64,000 bases of DNA from an uncultured Bacilli bacterium (GCA_934201705.1 CAKPXF010000014.1:1-64000); one strand, 5' to 3'. Positions 18,099-28,120 are shown, counted from the stretch's first letter. Translations and numbers: made by a program. The notes: a model not told the origin generated them from the letters alone.

Positions 18099-18731
18099 AT
18101 GATTAAAGGAATTATTTTTGATTTAGATGGTGTATTAGTACTTACTGAAAAATATCACTACAATGCTTGGAAGCAAGTATTAAACAAAGAAAATATTTAT
18201 ATTGATGAAGTCATGTATGATAAGTTAAGAGGGCTTTCAAGGATAGACACATTAAATCAAATATTAAAAATTGCTAATAAAGAATATAGTGAAAAGCAAA
18301 AAGAAATATTAGCCAATAAAAAAAATGAAATATATAAAGAATACCTAAAAGAACTAGGACCTAGTGATATTTCATGTGATTTAATAAAAACACTATTAAT
18401 TTTAAAAGAAAAAAATGTTAAATTAGCTATTGCTTCATCAAGTAAAAATGCAACGAACATAGCAAAGCAAACAGATTTGCTTAAATATTTTGATGTAATT
18501 GTTGATGGTAATCAAATTAATAAAGCAAAACCAGATCCTGAGGTATTTTTAAAAGCTGCAAATAAGCTTAATTTATTAGTAAATGAATGCTTAGTAGTGG
18601 AAGATGCTATTTCAGGAATTGATGCAGGAATTGCTGGTGGCTTTAAAACAGTTGGGATTAGTATTGCTAAAAGCTACGATAAAACAACATATAAAATTGA
18701 TAATATAATTGATTTATTAAAATATATCTAA
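18099..18731 (+). CDS. pgmB: Beta-phosphoglucomutase (HAD family)
   Basis: This 210-residue cytoplasmic enzyme converts beta-glucose 1-phosphate to glucose 6-phosphate after phosphorolysis of maltose- or trehalose-like sugars. HAD motifs are in order: FDLDGVL (nucleophile Asp, residues 8-14), YHYNAW and LRGLSR of the cap domain (substrate recognition in PgmB), IASSSKNA (motif II), KPDPEVF (motif III Lys) and VVEDAISGIDAG (motif IV). The length and cap motifs fit PgmB rather than general HAD phosphatases. It is co-transcribed with the PAP2 gene and ends at a bidirectional terminator. The corresponding phosphorylase is not in this window. Confidence 0.9.
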   Translation: MIKGIIFDLDGVLVLTEKYHYNAWKQVLNKENIYIDEVMYDKLRGLSRIDTLNQILKIANKEYSEKQKEILANKKNEIYKEYLKELGPSDISCDLIKTLLILKEKNVKLAIASSSKNATNIAKQTDLLKYFDVIVDGNQINKAKPDPEVFLKAANKLNLLVNECLVVEDAISGIDAGIAGGFKTVGISIAKSYDKTTYKIDNIIDLLKYI

Positions 18732-18740
18732 TAACAAAAA

Positions 18741-18777
18741 GAACTATAAAACTTTAAAGTCTATAGTTCTTTTTTTG
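18741..18777. terminator. Bidirectional terminator between pgmB and the 1073-residue lipoprotein gene
   Basis: GAACTATA (18741-18748) pairs with TATAGTTC (18762-18769). A T-run follows on the plus strand and A-rich bases precede the stem, giving T-runs for both convergent genes. Confidence 0.85.
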
Positions 18778-18783
18778 TGTCTA

Positions 18784-21700
18784 TTAAGCGTATTTTTCAA
18801 TAAGTGGAAGGATATCATTATAATTTTTGATATTTTCAACATTTACTTGATTAAATAAAGTTTTTAAATCATTTAGCTTACTAGTTAATGTTTCTTCATC
18901 ATAATTGTTATTTAATATGTTATCAATTTCGTTTTCACAAGCAAATACTGCAGCTGTTTTAAAGCCTTTACTTGTATAATTTAAGAAATATGAAACCTTA
19001 TACATATTTGTTGTAAATGATGAGTATTTAGCTAAATATGAAGCAATAGATGAAGAATTAAGTGAATCACAATAAGTATCATAGAAGCTTTTATATTTAC
19101 TATAATATTCATTTAATTCTTTAATGGATTTGTAATGGTATTGTAAGTTTTTTGTTTCTTCAACTATATTTTTTGCTAGTTGCTCATAAGTAGCAACATA
19201 TTTATCTATGGTATCATTTAATAAGCTATTAAATTTTTCAATAGCACTACTATTAATTGTTCCTTTAACAACACTATTAATATTTTTATTAATTTTTTCA
19301 AGTTCAAGAAGATAATTATATAAGCTTTCATTGTCAAGAGTTGATAAATCTTTAATCTCTAAATTATTAATTGCATCTGTAATTTCTTTAACTTTACTTG
19401 CTTCATCAACTAATCTTCTTTGGATATAAGTGTTTAATTGTTCACTATATTTACATGTTAAGTAATTAAGTTGACTGTTTGTAAATTTATTATAAGTATT
19501 ATTTAATGCTATTAATTTTTTGCTTTCATTTACACAATCAGTAGCAAATTTATCAACTTCTTTTATTTCAGTGTTGTATTGTTTAATTAGATAATCACAA
19601 ACAAATGTTGATGAGAAGAATGATTTAACACTACTATTGTAAACTAATAGCTTAACGTCATCACTTAAGCTTTCGTATTCACTCTTTAAGTTATTAACTT
19701 CAGTTAAGTATTCATCAGTTAAAGCAAAGCTATTTTTTAAATTTGTAATTTTTTCTCTAATTTTTTTTGCTATCTTTTCATTTTCTTGAAGTTTATTTAA
19801 ATCATAAGTAAATTTATAATCACTAATATCATTACTCGTTGCTTCAATTTTTAATAAATTAGTAACATCATAAGCTAATGCATCGTTAAATACATCTGTT
19901 GCTTCAAGCTCGTATACTTCAACTACAAATGTAAATAATGAAGAGTCATCACTTAAAAGAGGAATATCAATTCTAATATTGCTTAATGGCTTATATAATC
20001 CTAAAATTGCATTAATTAATGTTCCTTGTAAGCCAAGACTATCTAATAGCTTTTCACTAATGCCACCTAATAAGAAATCGCTATTAATTAATGGTAGTAA
20101 TGATTCATTTAGCTTAATTGATAAATTGCCTTGAATGAAGCTTACGTCAAATAAATAAGGAAGAGATGGTAAAATATCAGTTATTGAAATACCTAAATCC
20201 AATGATTGATTAGTAGTTAGAGTGTTTAAATCCTTTAATTCATTAAAGAATGTTGTATTATTATCTTTCATTGATAAAGCATATAGCTTTCCATTCTTTA
20301 ATAAAATACTAATTATATCAGATGAAGATAGTGGATTTAACCATTCAGGTATGTCACTTGAAAAGGCTGATGCCATTGATAAAAGGCCTTTAACATTATC
20401 TGTTAATCTTATATCCATTTGTAAAGTTAAGGCAGCAAGAGGATTAGCATTTAATGTATCATAAGCTAGTGTTATTGAACCATTTAAGATTTCTTCAAGT
20501 GAAGAAAAGGCAACATTGACATTAAAGCTTTTTATAATTTCATTTTTATAGCTTGATAAATCTTCTAAAACATAAATATCGTTTCCAATTATAAAGTCAG
20601 TAGATAAATAGTTTGTATCATTAACATTAACCTTTGCTTTTAATGAATTAATTTGATTATTATAAATATAAAGTAGGATTGAAATATCTAAATCCTCTTT
20701 CTTATCAATTTTTATAATTCCACTACCATTTAAAGCTTCAAAAAGTAATGAATTTATACTATCTGCTAATTTAATTTCATATAAGCCTTCAACATCCTTA
20801 TCTTTATTAATTGTAATAAAGTCATTGATGTTAATGTCTTTTATTGAAGGTATTTCTGTATTTAAAGAAGTTAGGGCAAAAGCATATTTGTTATTTAAGC
20901 AATTAACATATAAATTATTTTCATGATATGTAATAGTAAGATTATTAGCTAGCTTTAATGTTAAATCAAATGCTTTAGATAAATCTTTACTTAATATTTT
21001 GTCCATATTAATTCTTCCATTAATTCGTAATGGTATAGATACATTATCTTTGATAGTAACATCACCAGCAATAGCAATACCTTGCTTTAAATTATAATTT
21101 AGTAAGGCTTTAAATATTGCTTTGAAATTTTTATTAGATTCGTCATTGACGCTAGGAGTTATTGTTGTAGGATTTTCATTTATTGCTTTATTAAATGAAA
21201 CAGAATCAACAATATTAACGCCTTTATTAAAGTCAGTAAACATAGCATTTGTAGTTTCAGTACATGTTAAATCTCCAAGAACTGGAATTGAAATTTTGTA
21301 AATTGTAGAATATGAATACGAAATTGGTGTGTAATCACCATTTATTTTTAAAGTAAATTCAGTATTATCCACAAATGATGGATAAGAATTCAAACCACCA
21401 AATTCTTTTATTTGATACTTAAGTAATTCATTAGATTTATTTTTGTCTAAAACGATTGTATATGTAAATTCATTGCTAGTATAATTATCAAGCTTAGCAA
21501 ATAGAATTGTATCTTGATTAAAAATTTGACCACTTAAAAGCTTTTCTGGCGTAACACCATATACATTTAAATAATTAGTATATGTAGTATTTTTAATTTC
21601 ACCTTTTTCATTTCTATAAGCCACCTTGTTATTTTTATAAAATGCTTCATGCTCCATATTAACGAAGGCTGATTTTGAAATTGAATCAACATAATATTCA

Positions 21701-22005
21701 TCATTGTTTTTAATCATTTCACAAGTTGCATTTTGCGTATAATTAATAACGCCCTTATTTGATTCAATCTTGCTTATACTATTTTTTTTATAAGTAGATG
21801 CTTGGCTAAGCTTTCCAAGGGATGCAAAAATAGCAGTTTTAGCATCAACTCTATTTGGTTCATCTTTAATTTCAGTAATTAAAGTATCTTTTCCACTTAT
21901 TACATCAGGAACACTAACTTTATTATTATCCTTACATGCTACTAAATTTAGTAATGTTGGAAATAGTAAAGCAGTACTCATCAAAATAAGATTTTTCTTT
22001 TTCAT
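18784..22005 (-). CDS. Large surface lipoprotein of unknown function
   Basis: This 1073-residue lipoprotein has the signal KNLILMSTALLFPTLLNLVAC with lipobox LVAC. Residues about 60-700 are beta-rich with repeated DITLKLNxNLY-like strands, compatible with several lipid- or polymer-binding beta-domains. Residues about 745-1073 are predicted helical and charged (REKITNLKNSFALTDEYLTEV, LYNYLLELEKINKNIN), suggesting a coiled stalk or helical bundle. An AAAGGAG ribosome binding site precedes the ATG on the minus strand. No catalytic motif is visible and I do not recognise the family. It is a single-gene unit. Its size and exposure suggest adhesion or nutrient capture, but this is only inference. 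Confidence 0.75.
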   Translation of the reverse strand: MKKKNLILMSTALLFPTLLNLVACKDNNKVSVPDVISGKDTLITEIKDEPNRVDAKTAIFASLGKLSQASTYKKNSISKIESNKGVINYTQNATCEMIKNNDEYYVDSISKSAFVNMEHEAFYKNNKVAYRNEKGEIKNTTYTNYLNVYGVTPEKLLSGQIFNQDTILFAKLDNYTSNEFTYTIVLDKNKSNELLKYQIKEFGGLNSYPSFVDNTEFTLKINGDYTPISYSYSTIYKISIPVLGDLTCTETTNAMFTDFNKGVNIVDSVSFNKAINENPTTITPSVNDESNKNFKAIFKALLNYNLKQGIAIAGDVTIKDNVSIPLRINGRINMDKILSKDLSKAFDLTLKLANNLTITYHENNLYVNCLNNKYAFALTSLNTEIPSIKDININDFITINKDKDVEGLYEIKLADSINSLLFEALNGSGIIKIDKKEDLDISILLYIYNNQINSLKAKVNVNDTNYLSTDFIIGNDIYVLEDLSSYKNEIIKSFNVNVAFSSLEEILNGSITLAYDTLNANPLAALTLQMDIRLTDNVKGLLSMASAFSSDIPEWLNPLSSSDIISILLKNGKLYALSMKDNNTTFFNELKDLNTLTTNQSLDLGISITDILPSLPYLFDVSFIQGNLSIKLNESLLPLINSDFLLGGISEKLLDSLGLQGTLINAILGLYKPLSNIRIDIPLLSDDSSLFTFVVEVYELEATDVFNDALAYDVTNLLKIEATSNDISDYKFTYDLNKLQENEKIAKKIREKITNLKNSFALTDEYLTEVNNLKSEYESLSDDVKLLVYNSSVKSFFSSTFVCDYLIKQYNTEIKEVDKFATDCVNESKKLIALNNTYNKFTNSQLNYLTCKYSEQLNTYIQRRLVDEASKVKEITDAINNLEIKDLSTLDNESLYNYLLELEKINKNINSVVKGTINSSAIEKFNSLLNDTIDKYVATYEQLAKNIVEETKNLQYHYKSIKELNEYYSKYKSFYDTYCDSLNSSSIASYLAKYSSFTTNMYKVSYFLNYTSKGFKTAAVFACENEIDNILNNNYDEETLTSKLNDLKTLFNQVNVENIKNYNDILPLIEKYA

Positions 22006-22146
22006 GTTTTTACTCCTTTCAAATTTATTTTTTAAGATAAGTTTATCTTTATATAATAAAAAGGCAATAAAAAGTAATAAAAAAGCTATCTAAAATATAG
22101 AGAAGACAACTCTCGTAAATTGAGAATTGACCATTTTAGCGAATTA

Positions 22147-22175
22147 TTGACAGGTAATTTCGTTAATGATAAAAT
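22147..22175 (+). promoter_or_regulatory. Promoter predicted to give a leaderless transcript of the Xre membrane regulator
   Basis: A consensus TTGACA (22147-22152), a 17-base spacer and TAAAAT (22170-22175) are present. Transcription would begin about 6-7 bases later, on or next to the ATG at 22182. No ribosome binding site is present between. Confidence 0.7.
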
Positions 22176-22181
22176 AAAATT

Positions 22182-22784
22182 ATGGAAAATAAAATTGAAG
22201 AAAACATCGCAAAAAACTTAATAGAACTTAGAAAAGAGCATAATTTAACTCAAGCAGAAATGGCTCAAAAAATAGGATATTCTGATAAAACTATTAGTAG
22301 ATGGGAAAATCAAAGCTCAATGCCAGATATTGTTTCATTAAAAAAAATAGCAACATTTTTTAATATAAAAGTTGATGATTTATTAGATGAGAATGCAGCT
22401 ATTAAAGCAAATGATGAAGTAATTAGAAGTAAAAAGGAAAATTATATCAACAATATTGCCATGCTTTGCTTAGGAGTTTTAACTATTTGGCTAGCAGCAG
22501 TTATTGTTTATGTTTGGCAACAGGTTGCTTTTCAAAGAAAATTATGGCAAGTTTGGATTTGGGCTATTCCTTTTTCTGCATTATTAATTTATCATCATAA
22601 CATTCATAATAGAAATATACGTTTGTTAAATACTTTTTTATTATCAATACTTGCTTGGGGACTTTGTGCTGGAGCATATTTCCAATTTATTGAATATAAT
22701 TTTTGGCAATTGTTTTTCTTGCCTATTCCGCTTCAAGCAATGATTATAATATATACATTATTTATAAAAAAGCGTCAAAAATAG
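22182..22784 (+). CDS. Xre-family HTH regulator with membrane domain
   Basis: This 200-residue protein has an N-terminal Cro/CI-type helix-turn-helix (about residues 8-65; LTQAEMAQKIGYSDKTISRWE, then DIVSLKKIATFFNIKVDDLL). A linker leads to four hydrophobic segments (about residues 88-195, starting NIAMLCLGVLTIWLAAVIVYV). Membrane-tethered Xre regulators of this layout occur widely in Bacilli, but their signals are largely unknown. The likely promoter lies directly against the ATG with no ribosome binding site, so translation may be leaderless. It stands alone between the large lipoprotein gene (opposite strand) and an EamA transporter gene, which may be its target; that is inference. Confidence 0.85.
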   Translation: MENKIEENIAKNLIELRKEHNLTQAEMAQKIGYSDKTISRWENQSSMPDIVSLKKIATFFNIKVDDLLDENAAIKANDEVIRSKKENYINNIAMLCLGVLTIWLAAVIVYVWQQVAFQRKLWQVWIWAIPFSALLIYHHNIHNRNIRLLNTFLLSILAWGLCAGAYFQFIEYNFWQLFFLPIPLQAMIIIYTLFIKKRQK

Positions 22785-22893
22785 ACAAAAATTAATAAAA
22801 TGTGGATTATTATTTATTTACTTTTTAACCAATAAAGAATAAAATGTTAAAGGAAAGTGAACATAAATAATTTTATGTGTAGGATTTTTTATA

Positions 22894-23760
22894 ATGTGGC
22901 TTTTAATGACGCTATTATCAGCTTTATTTAGTTCGTTAGTAATATTTTTAATTAAATCGGTAGTTAAAAGGACTGACTCAGACGTGGCCTCTGCTATGGT
23001 TTCTTTTGTAGTGTTAGTTTTTTCTTGGATCGCAGCATACATTGCTGGGTCACAATCTACTGTGACACATTTATCAAATAATGAAATTATTTTCTTAGTG
23101 TTATCAGGCTTAAGTATAGGGATTTCTTGGATTTTCTTTTATAAATCCCTTGCTATTGCTACTATTAGTAAAGCAACTCCGCTTTATTCATTAAAAGTAT
23201 TTTTTTCGATTATATCATCAATAGTGATTTTTAATGTTACTGAAAATATTGTTATGAATATAGTGCTTTCAATTTTACTTTTATGTGGAGTTTTAATAAT
23301 ATGTAAAAATGATAGCTTTAATAGTAAGAAAGAATATAGCACATTTTTAATATCAGTTTTTTTATATGCATTTTTTATCAATCTTTCGGTAGTTTTGAGC
23401 GAATATGGTGCCACAAATGTTGAAAATAATCTTGCCAATTCGATAAAAATATGTGTTGTCTTAGTGTATACATGGTTAATTGTATTTATTAAGGATAAAC
23501 GCCAATTAGTTTTTAATATAAGAAAAGTTGAATTGATACATATTTTTATTATTGGTTTATTTATTGTTGGATCATATTTTTGCTTTTATAACGCAATAAA
23601 ATACGATTATGACAATGTGGTTGTACTTATTAATAGACTTAGTTTTTTAATATCAATCCTTCTTGCAACAATTTTTTTAAAGGAAAAGCCTACAATTAGA
23701 GATATTATGGGATATTTTATTATAACAGTGGCCTTTATTTTAATTGCTGTCTATTGTTAA
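22894..23760 (+). CDS. EamA/DMT-family transporter
   Basis: This 288-residue integral membrane protein has about ten transmembrane helices in two EamA repeats. The first ends with FFYKSLAIATISKATPLYSL and the second with FYNAIKYDYDNVVVLINRL plus FLKEKPTIRDIMGYFIIT. The characteristic DMT ending, with a Lys-Pro-containing loop before the last helix, is present in both. It should export or import a small metabolite; the substrate cannot be told. AGGA lies 9 bases before the ATG. It stands 109 bases after the Xre membrane regulator. Confidence 0.85.
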   Translation: MWLLMTLLSALFSSLVIFLIKSVVKRTDSDVASAMVSFVVLVFSWIAAYIAGSQSTVTHLSNNEIIFLVLSGLSIGISWIFFYKSLAIATISKATPLYSLKVFFSIISSIVIFNVTENIVMNIVLSILLLCGVLIICKNDSFNSKKEYSTFLISVFLYAFFINLSVVLSEYGATNVENNLANSIKICVVLVYTWLIVFIKDKRQLVFNIRKVELIHIFIIGLFIVGSYFCFYNAIKYDYDNVVVLINRLSFLISILLATIFLKEKPTIRDIMGYFIITVAFILIAVYC

Positions 23761-23764
23761 TAAT

Positions 23765-23782
23765 AAAAATCTTAAGATTTTT
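23765..23782. other. Perfect 18-base palindrome
   Basis: AAAAATCTTAAGATTTTT reads the same on both strands and starts 5 bases after the EamA stop codon. It may act as a weak terminator or as an operator overlapping the promoter region of the activase gene (a TATAAT lies at 23797-23802). Confidence 0.45.
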
Positions 23783-23836
23783 AGATAAATATATGTTATA
23801 ATTATCTCTAGTTAAAAAAAGAGGTGATTTTTAAGA

Positions 23837-26755
23837 ATGAGATTAGGTCTAGATATTGGCTCAACAACAATAAAGTGTACATTAATAGATAATGATAATA
23901 GCTTAGTATATAAAACATACACAAGGCATTATTCACATATAAAGGAAACATTGTTAAAGGTTTTAGATGACTTAAATAAAGCAAATCTTATAAAAGATGA
24001 ATTAGTATATATTGGTATGTCAGGCTCCGCTGGCATTGGAATTGCCTCTTCTTTAAGCATTGATTTTGTACAAGAAGTATATGCAACTAAGGTTGCTGCT
24101 AATAATTATTTAAAGAATGTTGATTGTATAATAGAGCTTGGTGGTGAAGATGCTAAGATTTTATTTTTAAATCATGGACTAGAGGTTAGGATGAATGGTA
24201 CCTGTGCTGGTGGAACAGGAGCCTTTATTGATCAAATGGCAACTTTATTAAATATAAGTATAGAGGATATGAATAGCCTTGCTAAAAACAAGAAAAAGGA
24301 ATATACAATTGCTTCTCGCTGTGGTGTATTTGCTAAAACAGATATCCAAGCCTTGTTAAATCAAGGCGCTTTAAAGGAAGATATTGCTGCTTCAATTTTT
24401 AAATCGGTTGTTAATCAAACAATATCAGGATTAGCTCAAGGAAGAGATATTAAGGGAAATATTGTTTATTTAGGAGGTCCATTAACCTTTATCGATAGCT
24501 TAAGATCTTCATTTGATGAATCACTTAGTGTTAAAGGAACTTGCCCTGATAATTCTTTATTTTTTGTGGCACTAGGTGCTTCTTTAAGTGCTAGTAAAAA
24601 AATGGATTTAAAAGAAATTATTAATAAACTAAACGTCTTAAAACCAAGCGAGGATTATATTTATAATAAGCCATTATTTAATAATGAAGCTGAGCTTTTA
24701 AAGTTTAGAAAGCGCCATGCTTTAGCTAAAGTTGATATTCTACCTTTAAAGGACTATGAAGGGAAACTATATTTAGGTGTTGATTCAGGTTCAACAACCT
24801 TAAAGGTTATTTTAATTGATGAGGATGAGAATATAAGATTTAGTAAATATTTATCAAATAAAGGAAAGCCACTTGATACATTTAAAGATATTTTAAGTGA
24901 AATATATTCAATTAATGAAAATGTTAAAATATGCGGAGCTGTTTCTACAGGCTATGGTGAGGATTTAATAAAAAATGCTTTTTCTTTAGATGGTGGAATT
25001 GTTGAAACAATTGCTCACTTTAAAGCTGCTAAGCATTTTGAAAAGGACGTTGACTTTGTAATTGATATTGGTGGTCAAGATATTAAATGCTTTAAAATTG
25101 AAAATGGTGTAATATCTAATATCTTTTTAAATGAGGCTTGCTCATCTGGATGTGGCTCATTTTTACAAACATTTGCTAATGCTTTAGGATACGATATAGA
25201 AGAATTTTCAAAAATTGGCTTACTTGCTAAAAAGCCAGTTGATTTAGGATCAAGATGTACTGTATTTATGAATTCAAGCGTTAAGCAAGCACAAAAGGAT
25301 GGTGCGACAATTGATAATATTTCGGCCGGATTATCAACATCTGTTGTTAAAAATGCTATATATAAGGTAATTAGAGTTAGTGATCCTAAAACACTAGGTA
25401 GACATATAGTTGTTCAAGGTGGAACATTTTATAATGAAGCAGTTTTAAGAGCCTTTGAGCAAGAATTAAATTTAAATGTTATACGTCCTAATATTGCAGG
25501 TGTTGCAGGAGCTTATGGAGCTGCTTTATATGCTAAGGAGTTAAGCTTAAATACATCAACAATAATTACTAAAGAACAGGTTTTAAATTTTAATTTTAAA
25601 ACAACTAACTTTAATTGTAATGGCTGTAGTAATCATTGTGCTTTAACACTAAATACCTTTTCAAATAATAAAAAATATATTTCTGGAAACAAATGTGAAA
25701 AGCCTTTAAGCAATGGAATTATTAATAATGATTTAAATATTTATAAATTTATTCAAGATAAGCTAATGTCTTATAAGCCTATTACTGGTAAAAGAGGGAA
25801 AATAGCTATCCCATTAGTACTTAATAACTATGAGCTTTTACCATTTTGGCATACATTTTTTACATCCTTAGGCTATGAGGTTTACAATAGTGGATTTTCA
25901 AGTGTAAAGCTATATTTAGAGGGGCAGCATACAATTCCATCAGATACTGCCTGCTATCCAGCAAAGCTAGTTCATGGCCATATTGAAAAGCTATTAAATG
26001 AAAACCATAAAATTATTTTTTATCCTTGTATGACTTATAATATAAATGAGGGTATTTCTGATAAAAACTACAATTGTCCAATAGTAGCCTATTATCCTGA
26101 AACAATAAAAAATAACATTGAAAGAGTAAATGATATTTTATTTATTAGAGATTATATAAGCCTTGAAAATAAAAAGCAATTTGAAAAAAGAATATATGAA
26201 ATACTAAATTTAAGATTAGGCAAATTTAATAAAAAAGAAATAAAAATAGCAAGTAATTTAGCTTATTTGGAATATGACAATTATTTAAAAGCAATTCGAA
26301 ATAAAGCTCAAGAAATAATAAAGCTAGCTAGAAGTGAAAATAAAAAAATAATAGTTTTAGCTGGAAGGCCATATCATGTTGATGTTGAGGTTAATCATGG
26401 TATTGATAAATTAATTAATAGCTTATCAATGGCTGTTATTTCAGAAGATAGCATTTCTCATTTAAACAAAAAATTTGCAACTAATGTTTTAAATCAATGG
26501 ACATATCATGCTCGCCTTTATAGTGCTGCTAAATATGTTATTGATAATGATGATATGAATTTAATTCAGCTTGTTTCCTTTGGGTGTGGACTTGATGCTA
26601 TAACTACTGATGAAACTAAAAAGCTACTAGAAAGCCATGATAAAATATATACACAAATAAAAATAGATGAAATTGCTAATTTAGGAGCAATTAAAATTAG
26701 AATTCGTTCATTAATTGAAGCAATCAAAGGAAAGGAAAAAGAACATGGCAAATAA
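23837..26755 (+). CDS. Acyl-CoA dehydratase activase-type protein: two ASKHA domains plus DUF2229-like region
   Basis: This 972-residue cytoplasmic protein has two BadF/BadG/BcrA/BcrD (ASKHA ATPase) domains. The first (about 1-255) has GLDIGSTTIK, CAGGTGAF and ASRCGVFAKTD; the second (about 310-575) has GVDSGSTTLK, ACSSGCGSF and GSRCTVFMNS. The paired cysteines match those that hold the bridging [4Fe-4S] cluster in HgdC-type activases. A cysteine motif near residue 595 (CNGCSNHCALT) and a DUF2229-like region (DTACYPAKLVHGHIEKL, FYPCMTYN) follow. Activases inject electrons into 2-hydroxyacyl-CoA dehydratases in an ATP-dependent way. In many Clostridia a single protein of roughly 1400 residues also contains the region encoded by the next gene. 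No dehydratase subunits are nearby, so the target is unknown. Confidence 0.88.
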   Translation: MRLGLDIGSTTIKCTLIDNDNSLVYKTYTRHYSHIKETLLKVLDDLNKANLIKDELVYIGMSGSAGIGIASSLSIDFVQEVYATKVAANNYLKNVDCIIELGGEDAKILFLNHGLEVRMNGTCAGGTGAFIDQMATLLNISIEDMNSLAKNKKKEYTIASRCGVFAKTDIQALLNQGALKEDIAASIFKSVVNQTISGLAQGRDIKGNIVYLGGPLTFIDSLRSSFDESLSVKGTCPDNSLFFVALGASLSASKKMDLKEIINKLNVLKPSEDYIYNKPLFNNEAELLKFRKRHALAKVDILPLKDYEGKLYLGVDSGSTTLKVILIDEDENIRFSKYLSNKGKPLDTFKDILSEIYSINENVKICGAVSTGYGEDLIKNAFSLDGGIVETIAHFKAAKHFEKDVDFVIDIGGQDIKCFKIENGVISNIFLNEACSSGCGSFLQTFANALGYDIEEFSKIGLLAKKPVDLGSRCTVFMNSSVKQAQKDGATIDNISAGLSTSVVKNAIYKVIRVSDPKTLGRHIVVQGGTFYNEAVLRAFEQELNLNVIRPNIAGVAGAYGAALYAKELSLNTSTIITKEQVLNFNFKTTNFNCNGCSNHCALTLNTFSNNKKYISGNKCEKPLSNGIINNDLNIYKFIQDKLMSYKPITGKRGKIAIPLVLNNYELLPFWHTFFTSLGYEVYNSGFSSVKLYLEGQHTIPSDTACYPAKLVHGHIEKLLNENHKIIFYPCMTYNINEGISDKNYNCPIVAYYPETIKNNIERVNDILFIRDYISLENKKQFEKRIYEILNLRLGKFNKKEIKIASNLAYLEYDNYLKAIRNKAQEIIKLARSENKKIIVLAGRPYHVDVEVNHGIDKLINSLSMAVISEDSISHLNKKFATNVLNQWTYHARLYSAAKYVIDNDDMNLIQLVSFGCGLDAITTDETKKLLESHDKIYTQIKIDEIANLGAIKIRIRSLIEAIKGKEKEHGK

Positions 26756-28013
26756 GGAATATATTTTAAATTATCCAATATTTACACCAGAAATGAAAAA
26801 AACTCATACAGTTTTAATTCCATCCTTTTTAGATTCGCATATGGACATTTTAGCTGGTGCCTTTGAAAAGAAAGGCTATAAGGTAAAAATACTTCAAAAT
26901 ACAGATACATCTTTAGTAAAGGAAGGATTAAAATATGTTCATAACGATACTTGCTATCCAGCAACATGTGTTATAGGTCAATTTATTGATGCTTTAAAGC
27001 ATGAAGATGATGTTAGACATGTCGCTTTAGTATTAACACAAACTGGTGGTGGATGTAGAGCTACTAATTATGTACCATTATTAAGAAAAGCTTTAGAAAA
27101 TGCTAATTTAGGTTTTGTACCAGTTATTACCTTTAATTTAGGTGATTTAGCCAATTGTGAAGGATTAAAGGTTGATTTATCTTTTTTAATGGCCTTATTA
27201 GCAGCAGTTACCTATGGTGATACATTAATGTATTTACATAATAAAACTAGATCATATGAAATAAATAAGAATGAATCAGACAATTTAGTTGTTAAATGGA
27301 ATAATAAGCTAAGAAAGCAAATAAGCAAAGGTAAAGGAACTAGTATTTTTGAAATCAAAAAGAATTTAAAGCAAATTGTTAAGGAATTTGCTGCCATAAA
27401 GCTTAATGTTACTAATAAGCCTAAGGTTGGTATTGTTGGTGAAATCTATGTAAAATATGCTGCAATTGGTAATAACAGCTTAGAAAAGTTTTTAATTAAT
27501 GAAGGTGCTGAAATCAATGTTCCTGGAGTATTTGGCTTTTTAATGTATTGCTTTGCAAATGGTGAGTATGATCATCGTTATTATGGAACTAAATTAAGTA
27601 AAAAGATTTATAATACATTTTTACTTAAATTTATTACAATGTATGAATCATTGATGATAAAATCGATAAAAAAATATAGTAAATTTAAGCCTATGAATCC
27701 TTTTAAGGAAACAAGAAAGGAAACCAGTGGTGTTATTAAGCATGGCGCTAAAATGGGTGAAGGCTGGCTTTTAACTGCTGAAATGAAAGAATTAATTAAG
27801 GATGGCTATCCTAATATTATTTGTGCTCAACCATTTGGCTGCTTACCTAATCATGTTTGCGGTAAAGGTGTTATGAATAAATTAAAGGAGCTATATCCTA
27901 ATGCTAATATAACTCCTATTGATTATGATTCATCAGCAAGTAAGGTAAACCAAGAAAATAGAATAAAGCTAATGCTTGCTCTTGCTAAAGAAAAAATAAA
28001 TAATGAAAATTAA
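26745..28013 (+). CDS. CoA-dehydratase activase partner (second half of the long activase protein)
   Basis: This 422-residue cytoplasmic protein matches the C-terminal part of long HgdC/DUF2229 proteins: NDTCYPATCVIGQFIDALK, LTQTGGGCRATNYVPLLRKAL and CAQPFGCLPNHVCGKG. The conserved cysteines suggest metal-cluster binding, as in the HgdB/D dehydratase fold. It overlaps the previous gene by 11 bases in a different frame, with an AAAGGAAAGG site about 9 bases before its ATG. Both halves keep their motifs, so this looks like a working gene split rather than a damaged gene. The two proteins together (about 1394 residues) have the length of the single-chain homologues. Confidence 0.85.
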   Translation: MANKEYILNYPIFTPEMKKTHTVLIPSFLDSHMDILAGAFEKKGYKVKILQNTDTSLVKEGLKYVHNDTCYPATCVIGQFIDALKHEDDVRHVALVLTQTGGGCRATNYVPLLRKALENANLGFVPVITFNLGDLANCEGLKVDLSFLMALLAAVTYGDTLMYLHNKTRSYEINKNESDNLVVKWNNKLRKQISKGKGTSIFEIKKNLKQIVKEFAAIKLNVTNKPKVGIVGEIYVKYAAIGNNSLEKFLINEGAEINVPGVFGFLMYCFANGEYDHRYYGTKLSKKIYNTFLLKFITMYESLMIKSIKKYSKFKPMNPFKETRKETSGVIKHGAKMGEGWLLTAEMKELIKDGYPNIICAQPFGCLPNHVCGKGVMNKLKELYPNANITPIDYDSSASKVNQENRIKLMLALAKEKINNEN

Positions 28014-28120
28014 GGATTTGTCCTTTACATATTAATATTTTGCTTTAAAGATAGTAGTAGGTTATCAATTATAATTATTTATGAACTTACACACTTTTCT
28101 TGACAAACCCGTATAAATAA

